Assembly (NCBI RefSeq): GCF_014193515.1
Contig: NZ_BLXX01000001.1
Location: forward strand, 1-64,000
Length of the DNA stretch: 64,000 nucleotides
Reading direction: 5' to 3'
Source: Geomonas silvestris
Lineage (GTDB): Bacteria > Desulfobacterota > Desulfuromonadia > Geobacterales > Geobacteraceae
Shown here: positions 1 through 8,610 of the stretch, piece by piece
Layout: each line of letters starts with the position of its first letter
Numbering within the stretch: the first letter of the stretch is position 1
Notes under the pieces: model-generated
Told to the model about the DNA's origin: nothing
The model's input: only the letters and a program-made list of their open reading frames with translations
Databases searched by the model: none
Program-made: the position numbers and the translations under genes

Positions 1-2
1 TG

Positions 3-107
3 GCGTTTAGGAACGTCTCCAAGACTTGGTGCAGAGCGATCCCGGGGTGGAGGCTAGCCCTAAACCAGTTCTCGATCATTTACGAAGGTAGAATGCCCGT
101 TATGTAG
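3..107 (+). mobile_element. 3' end of an IS256-family (mutator-type) transposase, cut by the window edge
   Basis: One frame is open from the window edge to a TAG at 105-107. Its last residues read WRLALNQFSIIYEGRMPVM, preceded by FRNVSKTW. This resembles the C-terminal end of mutator/IS256 transposases, which typically finish with a W-x-x-A-x-N-Q-x-x-I-x-F/Y-E-G-R-L pattern. The following bases to about 145 contain TTTACACAAAAT and TTTACACCCCC, which look like an IS256-type right terminal repeat. The catalytic DDE residues would lie outside the window, so it cannot be told whether the element is intact. Family assignment rests on about 35 residues. Confidence 0.55.
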
Positions 108-147
108 CCGATAGGACATTTACACAAAATCCTTTACACCCCCGAAA

Positions 148-560
148 ATATATAAGTTGGGCTCCAACTTATATAAGTTTTCAAAAAAATAGTTAAATCG
201 GCGGCCAACTTATATAACTTCGGCCCCAGTTTATATAAGTTTTCAAAAAAATATTTAAATCGAAGGCCAACTTATATAAGTTCGGCCCCAGTTTATATAA
301 GTTTTCCCAAAAAAATTTAAATCCGGGGTCAACTTATATAAATCTGGCAAAACTTATACGAGTTCCGGGCAGAGTTAAATAGTTTTGCCCCAACTTAGAT
401 GAAAAATGGCCGAACTCATATAAGTTCGGCCTGGGTTTATATATTTTTTCCAAAAAATATTTAAATCGAAGGCCAACTCATCTAAATCCGGCCGATTTTA
501 TACAGGTTTGGGATTCGTTTATATAGGATTCGGTGCAAAATATATAAAACCTGCTGAGAT
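148..560. repeat. AT-rich palindromic tandem repeat block, unit about 62 bp
   Basis: The stretch repeats a unit of roughly 62 bp, best seen at 203-264 and 265-326, and then degenerates towards 560. Each unit has two copies of a palindromic core, AACTTATATAAGTT (perfect at 166-179 and 269-282) or GTTTATATAAGTT, followed by an A-rich run and TTTAAATCG. Longer inverted pairs also occur: TATAAGTTGG at 151-160 against CCAACTTATA at 164-173, and CCGAACT against AGTTCGG at 410-429. No reading frame crosses it. It lies between the transposase remnant and the GNAT gene. The function is unknown; an array of protein-binding sites or a cruciform-forming region are possibilities. Confidence 0.8.
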
Positions 561-634
561 CATCTAAATCGCTCCCGATTTCAAATCGGTCAGGCCATAT
601 CCCTTCCTCCTGCCGATCGGCACAGGCCAGAGGT

Positions 635-1240
635 TCAGTCCAGCTGCTTGATCCAATACTTCATCGGATGGTAGCGCTTCTCTCCGTCCAGTTCCTGCCA
701 GGTGAAACCCGTCACGAGGTCACCCAGAGCTGCGAAACCGGTCCTCTTCAGGAAACGCTCGATCGGAAGGTAGTCCGCTGGCCGTGCCGGATGGTCCTCG
801 GGACGCTGTACGGTAGCGCAGGCCAGGTACCGGTAGTTCCCGAAACGGCGCACCGCATCCTCTATCCGCTGCAACAGGGTAAGCCCGAGGCCGCGGTTGC
901 GGTACTCCCGGTAGAAGAGCAGTTCCCCCACGTAATAGATCTCCTCGACCCGGCAGGCGGTGGTACGGACCGGATCGACCAGTTCGGCCCCCTCGGCGGC
1001 CAGCGGGATCCCGGTGGCCGCGCCGATTACCCGCCCGGCATCTCGAACCGTCGCCACCAGCGCCTCGGGAGTCGTCGCGTACTGTTCGAGGTAGTTCAGT
1101 TCGTCGTCGAGCCTGCCGTCGTAGAGATAGGGGAATTCCCGAAAGATGGTGAGCCGCAACGCCGCCAGATCCGCAAGGACCCCGCGCACCTCTGGCCCGC
1201 TCAAAAGCGCGAGGGTGAGTCCGTCGTTTCGGTCAGGCAT
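635..1240 (-). CDS. GNAT-family N-acetyltransferase
   Basis: A 201-aa protein if it starts at the ATG at 1240; a longer frame upstream has no similarity to the family and overlaps the HIT gene. The central segment EYRNRGLGLTLLQRIEDA is a typical GNAT motif A (R-x-x-G-x-G/A), the acetyl-CoA pyrophosphate loop, preceded by a beta strand with YYVGELLFY. The protein should move an acetyl group from acetyl-CoA to an unknown amine; nothing in the sequence indicates the substrate. It lies directly after the broken HIT gene, overlapping it by 8 nt, so both were probably cotranscribed on the minus strand. Confidence 0.75.
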   Translation of the reverse strand: MPDRNDGLTLALLSGPEVRGVLADLAALRLTIFREFPYLYDGRLDDELNYLEQYATTPEALVATVRDAGRVIGAATGIPLAAEGAELVDPVRTTACRVEEIYYVGELLFYREYRNRGLGLTLLQRIEDAVRRFGNYRYLACATVQRPEDHPARPADYLPIERFLKRTGFAALGDLVTGFTWQELDGEKRYHPMKYWIKQLD

Positions 1241-1644
1241 GATCGCGTGCTTCCCCGTTTTGCAGCCCCTTTTCCCTTTTCCAGTACGGCGCCTTTTCCG
1301 GCATGATCCAGCGCACGCCGCCGCGCGGGTCGTCGGTGTCCCCGGCATAGCGCGGGATGAGTGACGGTCTGTCCGGCAGCGGCTCCATCGTTGATACCGA
1401 TGTTGAAACCGTCCGGAGCCCGCTCTGCGACGAGCAGCTCGCGAACCTGGGCGGCCAGGTCGAAGAGCGCGGCCTGCTCCTCTGGCGTCGCCTCGAAAAA
1501 GGATGCCACGTGGCGCCTGGGTACCACGAGCGCATGGCCCACCGTCACCGGAAAGGCGTCGAGAAAGGCAATGGCGTGTTCATTTTCCACCAGGACCTTG
1601 GCAGGATCCACCTGGCAGAAGAGACAATTCGGAGTGTCATTCAT
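1233..1644 (-). pseudogene. HIT-family nucleotide hydrolase, frameshifted, histidine triad deleted
   Basis: From the ATG at 1644 the frame encodes a normal HIT N-terminus: CLFCQVDPAKVLVENEHAIAFLDAFPVTVGHALVVPRRH, then GFNIGINDGAAAGQTV. HIT proteins normally continue with H-x-H-x-H, then LIPRYAGD. Here GQTV is followed after one base by LIPRYAGDTDDPRGG in another frame, which runs on with IMPEKAPYWKRE to a stop at 1233. About 17 nt are therefore missing at 1365-1370. The loss removes all three histidines including the catalytic one and shifts the frame. The lost stretch would have been a repetitive CAC-CTG sequence, so slippage or repeat-mediated deletion is plausible. A sequencing error cannot be excluded. 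Confidence 0.8.
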
Positions 1645-1731
1645 GGGATATATCCTCGTGGGCAACAAGCAGCACAGACCGCGGTTACGACAGATCGAGC
1701 GACTGATTAGCAGGGCTAGAAACGAGTTCGG

Positions 1732-2940
1732 TCAGACAAGGGCAAGAAGTGGAGTAACGGGATCGATAGCCTCCTGCTCCAGTACTCTGGTTGGGGTCAG
1801 ATCAAGAAGGGCCTGAGCCAATTCCGACAATGCCGGATAGCGCTCCGCTATGCGACGCACCTCTTGCTTTCTGAGTGCCGTCTTGGGTGGTTGGCCGTGG
1901 ATCTTGAGGAGCTCGGGAGTCATCAGGTGAGGCTGAACCCGCCGCCGAAGCGCACCCGAGAGGAAGGCGACAATCTTCAGGCCACCTTCGTCGATGTCGC
2001 CCCAGTGAAAGAAGGGAACCCTCTCCGGTATCACCTGGTCGAACCAGCGCAACACGTCAACGAGGGCCGGCGCAGGGAATCCCCCGGTAAATATCACGAT
2101 ACCGGAGTCCTTGACCTCTGCGGCATACCGGTAGAAGCTCGGATAGTTCTCAATCGTCAAAAGGTACTGTGGCTCTCTAACTAACGAAACACCAACTATC
2201 GCTTGAGGGGGAATCCCCAAAAAAGGTTCGATTCCGCCGCAGTCCAGCCTTTTATTGGGGAGCTGCAGAAAGACCGCACCGCGAAGATACAGTGGCTGTG
2301 GAAACTTGAAGAGACCCAAGCTGGCAAGAAGCTCTTTGGTACAGTAATCGCTCGGGTGATATTTTTTCCAGACCACGACAAACCGCGAGACCAACCGCTC
2401 CATCGCCTTCGAGTTGCCAAGCTCACGAGTGCTGAAGGTTCGCATGTCCAGATTGAGGTGACGCCGCGCAGCAACTGCCTCCAGCGCGGTTACCAGCAGA
2501 CTGGCCGTGGTGAGATCGCCGGGCCGCAAACCGCAGTATTTCTGGTTGACGCACCACCTGTCCAAAAGACTTTCAACCCAATCTTGGATCCACGCCTCTC
2601 GCCCACTCAACATCCCAGTCAGCACCCCTCGCGCCTCTTCGGCTTTGTGCCGAGCGAGCGGTATTCCCAGATATCGAGACAAAGAGACCGGGTCCGATAA
2701 TTCAATACGCTGGAGGATGTGGCTGTCATATCCCTTGTGCCACACCAAGCGGACGCAGCCGGCGGCCTCCGCTTCCTGAAGCCCTGCGTGGAGCGCCTCC
2801 TTGTCAGTTGGAAGCACCGCCTGGAGATACTCCTTGGCCCTTTTTGGGGTAATGGGCAAGGATATTACCCTCGATCGGCCGGGATTACCCTGCCACTGGT
2901 CAAGGAGCCTTTCCAGCAATCGGCGGCTAGATGGGTTCAT
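1732..2940 (-). CDS. jetD: Wadjet defence protein JetD, toprim-domain nuclease
   Basis: A 402-aa protein starting at the ATG at 2940, which overlaps the end of jetC by 14 nt. The C-terminal half carries toprim/topoisomerase-VI-like signatures: the acidic residue in TIENYPSF (E264) and the D-x-D-G-G core in HWGDIDEGG (D315, D317). These bind metal in JetD, the subunit that cleaves circular DNA once the SMC complex has detected it. The N-terminal half is the DUF3322-type arm. It is the last gene of the operon, and its acidic residues are intact, so it is probably active. Family knowledge gives the role; the sequence shows the motifs and the gene order. Confidence 0.88.
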   Translation of the reverse strand: MNPSSRRLLERLLDQWQGNPGRSRVISLPITPKRAKEYLQAVLPTDKEALHAGLQEAEAAGCVRLVWHKGYDSHILQRIELSDPVSLSRYLGIPLARHKAEEARGVLTGMLSGREAWIQDWVESLLDRWCVNQKYCGLRPGDLTTASLLVTALEAVAARRHLNLDMRTFSTRELGNSKAMERLVSRFVVVWKKYHPSDYCTKELLASLGLFKFPQPLYLRGAVFLQLPNKRLDCGGIEPFLGIPPQAIVGVSLVREPQYLLTIENYPSFYRYAAEVKDSGIVIFTGGFPAPALVDVLRWFDQVIPERVPFFHWGDIDEGGLKIVAFLSGALRRRVQPHLMTPELLKIHGQPPKTALRKQEVRRIAERYPALSELAQALLDLTPTRVLEQEAIDPVTPLLALV

Positions 2941-5900
2941 GAAGGAACTCCGCAGTTCCCGAAGCTTGCAGGTAAGGGTTGTCCGAACGCAGGAGGGCAC
3001 GCATGGTCGGCTTGATGAAGATCACCTCCGTCTGAACATTGCCGCCGTCCCGGGTTACCCAGACGATGGTGTCCATAACCTCGGCCATGGTCGCGTATTT
3101 TTCGTCGGGAGCAGCGATCAGCAACTGCAACTGGATCTTTTTCAAAAACTCCATGCAACTCTGGCTTGTCGCCACGCTGAGTTTGGAAAAAGCCTCGTCA
3201 AATACCGCAACGCTCATGCCACCACGCGGCTTCCCGTACTCCTCTTTGAGCCGATAGGCTGCCGCGAGTGAGGCACCTATGGCAACGTAGAAAGGAGTCT
3301 GGTTCTCGCCGCCCGAACCCTTCTGGATTCGATGCTCAAGATCGGCGGTCGGCGTTCCCTCGGTGTCGCACATCTCAACGTCGAAGACCAGGAAGTTGCG
3401 ATAGTCCTGCAACCGCTCTGCGGCCTTGGGATCCTGCAAGGCAGCGGTGATGTCCTCGAGCGCCTTGCGGTACGGGCTATCCTGATCTGCTGCCGGGTCG
3501 AAAAGCCCTCCAACCTGGGCGGTCACCGGATTATTGCAGGCTTTTGCAAATTCTATGATGTGCTTGAACTCCGGGTTCGGGCTGGGGCGGAACTTATAGA
3601 TCTCCCCATGGAAGGGGTGTTTCTCCAAGGTCCGGTTCAATTGGGTAATGGAGACCCGTACCGCCTCGAGTTTCCCGATGAGCCGCCCGACAAATTTACT
3701 TCGGAAGGTGTCTTCCGCCTCCACAAGCGCCCGCGCCGATTTTTCTCGATACTCCGCCAGTGTCGTTTCGACCAAATGCTTCTTTTTCCGGCGAATGGTT
3801 GCCGCGTACTGTTCAAATCCCTCCGGAGCGCTCTCGTCACCCTCCTCGGCCGCGTATTTCAAATAGTACCCGGTGTACCCCTGCAAAATCTTGTCACTAT
3901 TCTCTTTCTCGCTTCGTTCTGCGGTCTTGATCTCATGATCTGCTCGGGAGATCATCGCAACGTAGTCGTCGGAGTACTGTTCGCGCCATCTATCGAGAAT
4001 GTCCGCAGCTTTTACACGGTCGAGCAACGGATCGGCACGGGTCTGCAGGAGGACTTGCTGCAAGGCATCCATGCTCCTTTCAAGCCCAGCCAGCTCGTCC
4101 TCCTTTTTCCCGAAATCCCGTTCCGCCTGCCGGTGCTGTTCGTTGAGGCTCTTCAGCTCCTCTTTGAGCGACTCCGCATCTTTTTCCAGCTCAGCAATTT
4201 CATCGCGGAGTTTCTGTTCCCTCTCGTCCAAAGAAAGGGCCTTGAGTCTGGTCTGCAAGACACGCATCTGTTCCAGGTGCAGTTCACGGTCGCGAACCAG
4301 GTCTTTCAGGCAAGGGGCCCCGTCTCTGCAGTACCTGCGACGGTAATCCTCCAAAAGATCTTTGAGGGAGCGCAGTCTACCAGCCGCCTTCTCTGATTCG
4401 GCTTGGCGCCGCGCAAGGGTATCGAGGTCGCGCTGGTAGGTGGCCAGCAAGCTCTCCCGGGAGCCGCGTCCAAGGATAGGAGGCAACGGCCTCAGCTCCG
4501 AAATCGTGCCGCCGGAGCTCAGCATGCCGTCGGCGGTAGCGGCCCGGTCGAATTTTAGAAGGTCCTGTTCGGTTTCCACACACACGATGTTCCCCAGCCT
4601 CCGGTTGACGAAGGCACGGGCATGTATGTTTTCGGTACTCAGGCACTGGGCCAAGGTGCCGGGCTGGGCGGTGTTTTTCCACCTCTCGGTCTGCGTGGTG
4701 TTGACAATGTGGCAGCCCGGAAAGTCGCGCCTGCCCTCGTGGCGATACAGGTGCACAGCTTTCTTGGCCTGTTCCGGGATAACGATGAGCGCCTCACGGA
4801 TGTTACCGAGGATACTCTCGATGCTTCCGCGCCACGCCTCGTCTGCAACATCAACCAAGTCGCACAGCGGCTTCGCATCTATCCCGTGTTTCTTGAAGAA
4901 GAGAATCAAGTTGCGCGTACTGGCCTGCAGCGGTGCCTTCCCCTGCTGCAGAAGCTTGATTGCTTCGGTGATTTCCTTGAGACGGAGGTTGAGACCGCTG
5001 AGCTCGGCACAGAGGGTGTTGTAGCGATCGTCAAGCTCTGGCAGGGACGTCGTGATAGCTGAGGCCAACTCGGTGAGACAGGCGTCGACCTGGGCGGGGT
5101 TTGCAGGCCACGTCGAGGCCCCCAGCACGCCGTCTCCTGGCAGGATCTGCACCAGTTTGTCGACCACGCGCGAAAGTGGTTCCTTCAGTGCCGTCCGGCG
5201 TTGATCCTCGAATCGCTGCAACAGCAGCCGTAGCTCAGTTATCGCCGCGGTGGCGGTACGCTCGCCTGCCGATGCCTGATCGTGGTCCAGTTGCAGGCGG
5301 TCGCGTTGGATCTGAAGATCGTTATTCTTGAGATCGGCCCGTTTCTCGCCTAAAAGCTCCTGTTTTTCAGCCTGACGGGTCTCCAGTTTAGCCCGCCGCT
5401 CAGCCATCTGCTCCAATCCCTCTTCCAGGTCGGCCAAGGCGTCACGCAGCGGATTAGCCCGTTCCTCCAACTGCTCGATACGAACCGCAAGCGACAGGTA
5501 CTGTGCCAAAATCGTCTGAAGGCGGGCGTGCTCCACTTTTTCGCACAGCCCCTCAAGGCGAGTCAGTTCGATCACCCGGCTGCTAACGGACTCTGCTTTC
5601 TCAGCCATATCCCGGTAGTTTTTGAGCGCACTTTGCAGTTCTTTGATCTGCAGGTCGTCGCGGTCCAACATGTATCGTCGGATGAACTCGGTGGGATCCG
5701 AAATCCGTTCAAGCTTAAAGGCAGCCTGCAGAGCTTTGAGAACTGTGCGGTCGTTATTGGGGAGCCCCGGATGTTCGCTCAGTGTCGCGTACATGTCCTG
5801 GGTAAACTTCCCAGGTTCCTGGTGAAAACGAGTGGCGTGACAGCTTTTGGCCAACCGTTCCCTTACGCGCGCCCACGGGAGCACCACCATCGACTCCCCG

Positions 5901-6349
5901 CTTCTTTGCTCCAAGAAGAGATCCTTGTGCCCCACCAGTCCGGGGCAGATGAAATACCCTTCGATCTTCTCCGCCATATCCGCAAGGGAGGCATAAATCC
6001 CCATCCCCACGCAGGTAACCTCTCCTGTCTCCTGGTCGAGGAAATTAAGAGCGAGATAGCAATTGGCCTTCTCCCGGGGTTTGATCTTTGTGGATAGTTC
6101 AGGTTTCTTAGGGTCGGACATGACACCCAGGACGTACTCCCACAACTTGCGCGAAGACTGCTCGTTACTGCCGCGGTTAAGGACCAGAAGGTGCTTGTTG
6201 CCGCCCGTCAGAACTGTCTGGATGGCGTCGAGCAATGCCGACTTGCCGGCTCCGTTGTCCCCTATAAAAGCGGTACTCCCCACAATCGGTATCTCTACAG
6301 CTTCCAACCGAAACCACTGGATGAGGATAACTTTAGTCAGAGTCTTCAT
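2927..6349 (-). CDS. jetC: Wadjet defence protein JetC, SMC/MukB-like ATPase
   Basis: An 1140-aa SMC-type ATPase. The Walker A motif is GDNGAGKS at residues 30-37. Two long heptad-rich, Glu/Lys/Arg-rich coiled-coil stretches flank a central hinge region. The ABC signature is KGSGGEN near residue 1011, and the Walker B is VAVFDEAF near 1050. In the Wadjet complex this motor extrudes DNA loops and identifies small closed circles such as plasmids. All nucleotide-binding motifs are present, so the ATPase should work. The start overlaps the end of jetB by 17 nt, consistent with translational coupling. Confidence 0.9.
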   Translation of the reverse strand: MKTLTKVILIQWFRLEAVEIPIVGSTAFIGDNGAGKSALLDAIQTVLTGGNKHLLVLNRGSNEQSSRKLWEYVLGVMSDPKKPELSTKIKPREKANCYLALNFLDQETGEVTCVGMGIYASLADMAEKIEGYFICPGLVGHKDLFLEQRSGESMVVLPWARVRERLAKSCHATRFHQEPGKFTQDMYATLSEHPGLPNNDRTVLKALQAAFKLERISDPTEFIRRYMLDRDDLQIKELQSALKNYRDMAEKAESVSSRVIELTRLEGLCEKVEHARLQTILAQYLSLAVRIEQLEERANPLRDALADLEEGLEQMAERRAKLETRQAEKQELLGEKRADLKNNDLQIQRDRLQLDHDQASAGERTATAAITELRLLLQRFEDQRRTALKEPLSRVVDKLVQILPGDGVLGASTWPANPAQVDACLTELASAITTSLPELDDRYNTLCAELSGLNLRLKEITEAIKLLQQGKAPLQASTRNLILFFKKHGIDAKPLCDLVDVADEAWRGSIESILGNIREALIVIPEQAKKAVHLYRHEGRRDFPGCHIVNTTQTERWKNTAQPGTLAQCLSTENIHARAFVNRRLGNIVCVETEQDLLKFDRAATADGMLSSGGTISELRPLPPILGRGSRESLLATYQRDLDTLARRQAESEKAAGRLRSLKDLLEDYRRRYCRDGAPCLKDLVRDRELHLEQMRVLQTRLKALSLDEREQKLRDEIAELEKDAESLKEELKSLNEQHRQAERDFGKKEDELAGLERSMDALQQVLLQTRADPLLDRVKAADILDRWREQYSDDYVAMISRADHEIKTAERSEKENSDKILQGYTGYYLKYAAEEGDESAPEGFEQYAATIRRKKKHLVETTLAEYREKSARALVEAEDTFRSKFVGRLIGKLEAVRVSITQLNRTLEKHPFHGEIYKFRPSPNPEFKHIIEFAKACNNPVTAQVGGLFDPAADQDSPYRKALEDITAALQDPKAAERLQDYRNFLVFDVEMCDTEGTPTADLEHRIQKGSGGENQTPFYVAIGASLAAAYRLKEEYGKPRGGMSVAVFDEAFSKLSVATSQSCMEFLKKIQLQLLIAAPDEKYATMAEVMDTIVWVTRDGGNVQTEVIFIKPTMRALLRSDNPYLQASGTAEFLHEPI

Positions 6350-6965
6350 GATCCTCCTCTGTCGCTTCGGCGCGTTCTTCTACGTTCTCCGAGCCGGTTA
6401 GGTAATCCTCCAGGGCCGCGAGGAACCCGGGCGTAACGATATCCCTTATCGACGGGCGGATCCTGAAACGGATAGCCTTATCCTCGTCATGATCGATGTC
6501 CAGGAGCCCTTGGCGGGAAAAGGTGCGCAGGATCTCGCGGAGCCTGACCAGGCCCGGTCGCTTCCGGTTGCTGTGGGCCACGAAGGTGTCCACCAGCGCC
6601 TCGGAATCCGAAAACGCCTGGGAGTACTCGCCGATACGGCACTCACGAGCGGCCTGTTCGTAGATTACCCTTAGGACCAGCAGGAACATCGAGTGCTCGG
6701 TGTCCAGTCCGACAGTAAGCTGGGACTCGCGGGGCACCACCCCTACGTAGCCCGCGATGCGGTCGCAGACTAGATCGAGGTTCAAGGCATCGAAGAGATT
6801 ACGGTAGTAATCCTCGGCATCGAGAATCTGGTGGAAGTGGCGCTGGTCCCGGCTCTTGTCGCCGAAAAGAAACTGCCGTTCCAACGCAACGGCTGCCGCC
6901 CGACGCAGGTCGAAGGCGTCGAGGGTCTCGTCTTTATCCAGCATGCGTCGCAATTCGTGGAGCAC
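6333..6965 (-). CDS. jetB: Wadjet defence protein JetB, MukE-like subunit
   Basis: A 210-aa protein that begins with GTG at 6965, two bases after the jetA stop, with AGGGA upstream. It fits the DUF4194/MukE-like winged-helix accessory subunit: helical N-terminus, a middle segment with HSMFLLVLRVIYEQ, a winged-helix-like LREILRTFSRQGLLDI, and an acidic C-terminal tail. In Wadjet it bridges the kleisin JetA and the ATPase heads of JetC. The identification leans on its position between jetA and jetC as well as on the sequence. Confidence 0.82.
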   Translation of the reverse strand: MLHELRRMLDKDETLDAFDLRRAAAVALERQFLFGDKSRDQRHFHQILDAEDYYRNLFDALNLDLVCDRIAGYVGVVPRESQLTVGLDTEHSMFLLVLRVIYEQAARECRIGEYSQAFSDSEALVDTFVAHSNRKRPGLVRLREILRTFSRQGLLDIDHDEDKAIRFRIRPSIRDIVTPGFLAALEDYLTGSENVEERAEATEEDHEDSD

Positions 6966-6967
6966 TG

Positions 6968-8392
6968 TTATCCCTTACGTTCTATGATGAAATCGCTACA
7001 TTCGAGGTACGGGGTGTCGACACGCTGCCCGGTTCGGCGCACCTGGAACAGCGGAATGCCCGGCACCGGTTTCCCTTTCAGATTGCCTAGGAACGGGACG
7101 TAGGAGAAGGCAACCAGATCCTCAACGGTCTCGATCCGGAAATCCTGCGCCGCCAAAATAGTCTTCTCGCCCATCTGCCGATCGACAAATGCGGCCACCT
7201 TTGCCGGCGACATCACGCGACGCTGCAGGTAATCCTGAATCAGCCTCTTGCGCTCCATTACCTCCGGAGACAGTTCCTTGGTTTGAGACAGCTCGATGAA
7301 CTGGGGCGAGCGTCGCCGCTGCGGCCTTCGCAGACTTCGCTGCCCCAACAGCCCGGCTGACATCCATCGCGGAGGCGCGGGAAGCCTTGGCAGTTCGCCT
7401 TCAGCAAACTCCTGCGAACGCTTGCCGAGTTCTTCCAGCAGCCGAATGCCCCGATTAGTGAGGTCCGGAACGTTGCGGTCCAGGTAGCGCACCATCTGGG
7501 CGACCCGGGACTCGAGGCGCATCCGGTACAAGTCGATGGCGTCGAGACGCCGGTCCACCGAGCGGAACACCCGGGCTATGAAGTGCAGGTCGTAGATCAC
7601 CTTCTCGCGCGCCTGTCCCTCGTCGAGGTTGCGGTCCTCCTGGTAGACCTTGACCAATTGCGCCATGATGGCATCGATATGTTCGATCTGTACCAAGAGG
7701 GTAAGTACGTTGGCGCGGTGTCGAAACGGGTTGTTCTCGGCTTGAAGCGACTTGTAGTCGGAAATCAGAAGGTTTTCCACGAAGTCGTCGAAAAAGGTTG
7801 CGAGGGCAAGTCTGGGATTGTGTTGTTTGGTGATCAGATCCTGAAATCCGCGCAGGCCGGAGAAGATATTCTGCAGGTGCCGGGTAAAATCTCGTGCCGA
7901 GCGGACCACCTCGATAAAAGCGCGTGCGTTCACCTCGGGCTGGTTTGCAATCGCTTCGAGTTGCAGATGAATCGAGGCGATGGTGGAGCCGTAGTTCTTT
8001 TTCTCCGCGTGAGCAACCCCCTCCAACGCCTCCAGGAGCAGGCTTGCATGGGGTGGCATCAAAACATTGACGTGGTAGCCGTCTTCCTCTTCTTCGAGCC
8101 ACCCCGTGTCCACCAAACGCCGGTACACGTAGCGGGCAGCACTACCGGGAGCGTTCCCAAACTCCTCGTCGGTGTCTTCCTCCTCGTACACTACTTGAAG
8201 AAGCCTGCCTTTTCGCTCCAACAGTTCCTCAACCTCCCGGATCACCTGTCCGCGGCGCGGGAAGACCGCCTCGTTGGTCAGATCCTCGTCGGAGAAGTAG
8301 CGGAAGAGAAAAAGCAGTATCTCCTCAAACAGGTACCGGTTGGGTCCGGCCAACGGCTTGAATATCTCGTCAGGGAGTTTATTAAAAAGCAT
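6968..8392 (-). CDS. jetA: Wadjet defence protein JetA, MukF-like kleisin
   Basis: A 474-aa protein from the ATG at 8392; a TTG five codons upstream is also possible. It opens with MLFNKLPDEIFKPLAGPNRYLFEEILL and has a winged-helix N-terminus (RRLVDTGWLEEEEDGYHV), a long helical middle, and a C-terminal region ending in WHH-like sequence. The opening resembles the DUF5716-type JetA rather than the DUF3375 kleisin of the first-described type I systems, so the operon may be another Wadjet subtype; that is from memory of the families. JetA acts as kleisin, closing the JetC ring. It is the first gene of jetABCD, behind a sigma70-like promoter. Confidence 0.82.
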   Translation of the reverse strand: MLFNKLPDEIFKPLAGPNRYLFEEILLFLFRYFSDEDLTNEAVFPRRGQVIREVEELLERKGRLLQVVYEEEDTDEEFGNAPGSAARYVYRRLVDTGWLEEEEDGYHVNVLMPPHASLLLEALEGVAHAEKKNYGSTIASIHLQLEAIANQPEVNARAFIEVVRSARDFTRHLQNIFSGLRGFQDLITKQHNPRLALATFFDDFVENLLISDYKSLQAENNPFRHRANVLTLLVQIEHIDAIMAQLVKVYQEDRNLDEGQAREKVIYDLHFIARVFRSVDRRLDAIDLYRMRLESRVAQMVRYLDRNVPDLTNRGIRLLEELGKRSQEFAEGELPRLPAPPRWMSAGLLGQRSLRRPQRRRSPQFIELSQTKELSPEVMERKRLIQDYLQRRVMSPAKVAAFVDRQMGEKTILAAQDFRIETVEDLVAFSYVPFLGNLKGKPVPGIPLFQVRRTGQRVDTPYLECSDFIIERKG

Positions 8393-8409
8393 GGAAGTCC
8401 AAGGCAAAG

Positions 8410-8437
8410 ATTATATTGTAATTTCCAGCACATACAA
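8410..8437 (-). promoter_or_regulatory. Sigma70-type promoter of jetABCD
   Basis: Read on the minus strand, TTGTAT (8437-8432) is followed after 16 bases by TATAAT (8415-8410). The predicted transcription start at about 8403 leaves a leader of only about 10 nt before the jetA ATG. That short leader and the weak ribosome-binding site suggest low basal translation, or use of the upstream TTG start. Confidence 0.55.
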
Positions 8438-8610
8438 ACCATGACAGACTACACGAAAACGCCGGAGAGGTCAAACGCATTCAGGTAGCGCGTCAACTAG
8501 AAACCGCCTCGTCTAGAGACCCAAGGGGCGCCCTTTTATCACAACCAGAATCATTGATGTTTGCATAGGATCAGCTGATGTGCCAACATACCTTTCCTAC
8601 GAGGAAAACC

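Noticed and set aside
148-560. The tandem repeats as a CRISPR array
   Set aside because: The units are contiguous and alike throughout, without unique spacers, and no cas genes are near.
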